DNA of 7,795 nucleotides from CBDAKK01 sp965216965 (GTDB taxonomy: Bacteria; Spirochaetota; Spirochaetia; WTKD01; G963693115). Positions 7,122-7,795 of this stretch are shown in pieces (positions within the stretch are counted from its first letter, which is position 1; each line of letters opens with the position of its first letter). The translations under genes and the position numbers were made by a program. The stretch lies in NCBI GenBank assembly GCA_965216965.1, contig CBDCGX010000016.1:1-7795 (forward strand). Direction: 5' to 3'. Under the pieces are notes generated by a model. The model saw nothing but the letters and a program-made list of their open reading frames with translations. It was not told the origin of the DNA and made no database searches.

Positions 7122-7795
7122 TAACCTCATGGTAGGGCTTCGAGAGAATATTGATAGCCTCATGGTAGGGCTTCGAGAGAATATTGATAACCTCATGGTA
7201 GGGCTTTGAGAGAATATTGATAGCCTCATGGTAGGACTTCGAGAGAATATTGATAGCCTCATGGTAGGGCTTCGAGAGAATATTGATAAGCTCATGGCAG
7301 GGCTTCGAGAGAATATTGATAGCCTCATGGTAGGGCTTCGAGAGAATATTGATAGCTTCATGGTAGGGCTTCGAGAGAATATTGATAGCCTCATGGTAGG
7401 GCTTCGAGAGAATATTGATAACCTCATGGTAGGGCTTCGAGAGAATATTGATAGCCTCATGGTAGGGCTTCGAGAGAATATTGATAACCTCATGGTAGGG
7501 CTTCGAGAGAATACTGATAGCCTCATGGTAGGGCTTCGAGAGAATACTGATAACCTCATGGTAGGGCTTCGAGAGAATATTGATAACCTCATGGTAGGGC
7601 TTCGAGAGAATATTGATAGCTTCATGGTAGGGCTTCGAGGAGAATATTGAAAGCCTCATGGTAGGGCTTCAAGAGAATATTGATAACCTCATGGTAGGGC
7701 TTCGAGAGAATATTGATAACCTCATGGTAGGGCTTTCGAGAGAATATAAATAATGATGTTTTCTTACCACATGGTGAACTATAGCTTGAACAGAC

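Larger units (their letters stand above)
5502..7747. repeat. 33-bp minisatellite or satellite array, 68 units
   Basis: The consensus unit reads TAGC, then CTCATGGTAGGGCTTCGAG, then AGAATATTGA, 33 bases in all. I parse 68 consecutive units. The start of unit 68 lies 2215 bases from that of unit 1: 67 x 33 plus 4, explained by five one-base insertions and one one-base deletion. A further insertion sits in unit 68. Recurrent variants are TAGC/TAAC at the unit start, GGGCT/AGGCT/GGACT, TCGAG/TTGAG/TCAAG/TCTAG, and ATTGA/ACTGA. Units 1-6 carry private changes (AATAATGA, GACTATATTGA, GCATCATGG), as expected at an array edge. From unit 48 on, most units are close to consensus. The array is open in three frames because its period is a multiple of three; I see no start, splice or domain evidence that it is a gene. 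Confidence 0.98.

Noticed and set aside
6910..7659. 249-codon minus-strand open frame of KPYHEAINILS repeats, and similar frames on both strands from 5419 to 7650
   Set aside because: The 33-bp period is a multiple of three and the unit has no stop in three of six frames, so long open frames arise automatically on both strands. There is no unique domain, reliable start or splice evidence, and indels break the frames.
5502..7747. CRISPR array
   Set aside because: The repeats are directly head-to-tail with no unique spacers and the surrounding DNA is animal-like.

Overview
The window looks like AT-rich, CpG-poor intergenic or intronic DNA of a multicellular animal. I find no protein-coding gene, rRNA, intact tRNA, CRISPR array or bacterial-type operon. 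The best lineage clue is a minus-strand tRNA-derived SINE fragment at 4607-4731. Its head, followed by an inverted A-box, matches from memory a SINE family common in mollusc genomes, so a mollusc is my best guess. This rests on recollection, not a search.

Layout. 1-150 is a CpG-richer stretch cut by the window edge, possibly part of a dispersed repeat. 636-700 is an uninterrupted purine tract: 19 G, then an AG dinucleotide microsatellite. 1455-1672 is a decayed tandem repeat of about 65 bp. 1912-1992 is a doubtful second tRNA-like SINE head. 2528-2786 is a 22-bp minisatellite whose right part is a duplicated four-unit block. 3023-3358, 3692-4020 and 4077-4256 are three more decayed tandem families with periods near 95, 70 and 105 bp, and a stray unit of the middle family lies at about 4410-4475. 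The SINE fragment follows, then mostly unremarkable AT-rich sequence to about 5500.

The dominant feature is a 68-copy array of a 33-bp unit at 5502-7747, nearly 30% of the window. It shows nested higher-order structure: a 13-unit block duplicated in tandem (5733-6163, 6164-6593), then an 8-unit block duplicated in tandem (6594-6858, 6859-7121), then a nearly homogeneous right third. The only CpG of the consensus unit, inside TCGA, is intact in 39 units and changed to TG in 15 or CA in 10. Intact sites are concentrated in the right half, a pattern expected from CpG methylation decay combined with recent amplification on the right.

Because 33 is a multiple of three, three of the six frames stay open through the consensus unit. 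This produces long repetitive open frames on both strands that I do not regard as genes. There is no gene network to describe. The interest lies in how the tandem repeats evolved and in whether the array is correctly assembled.
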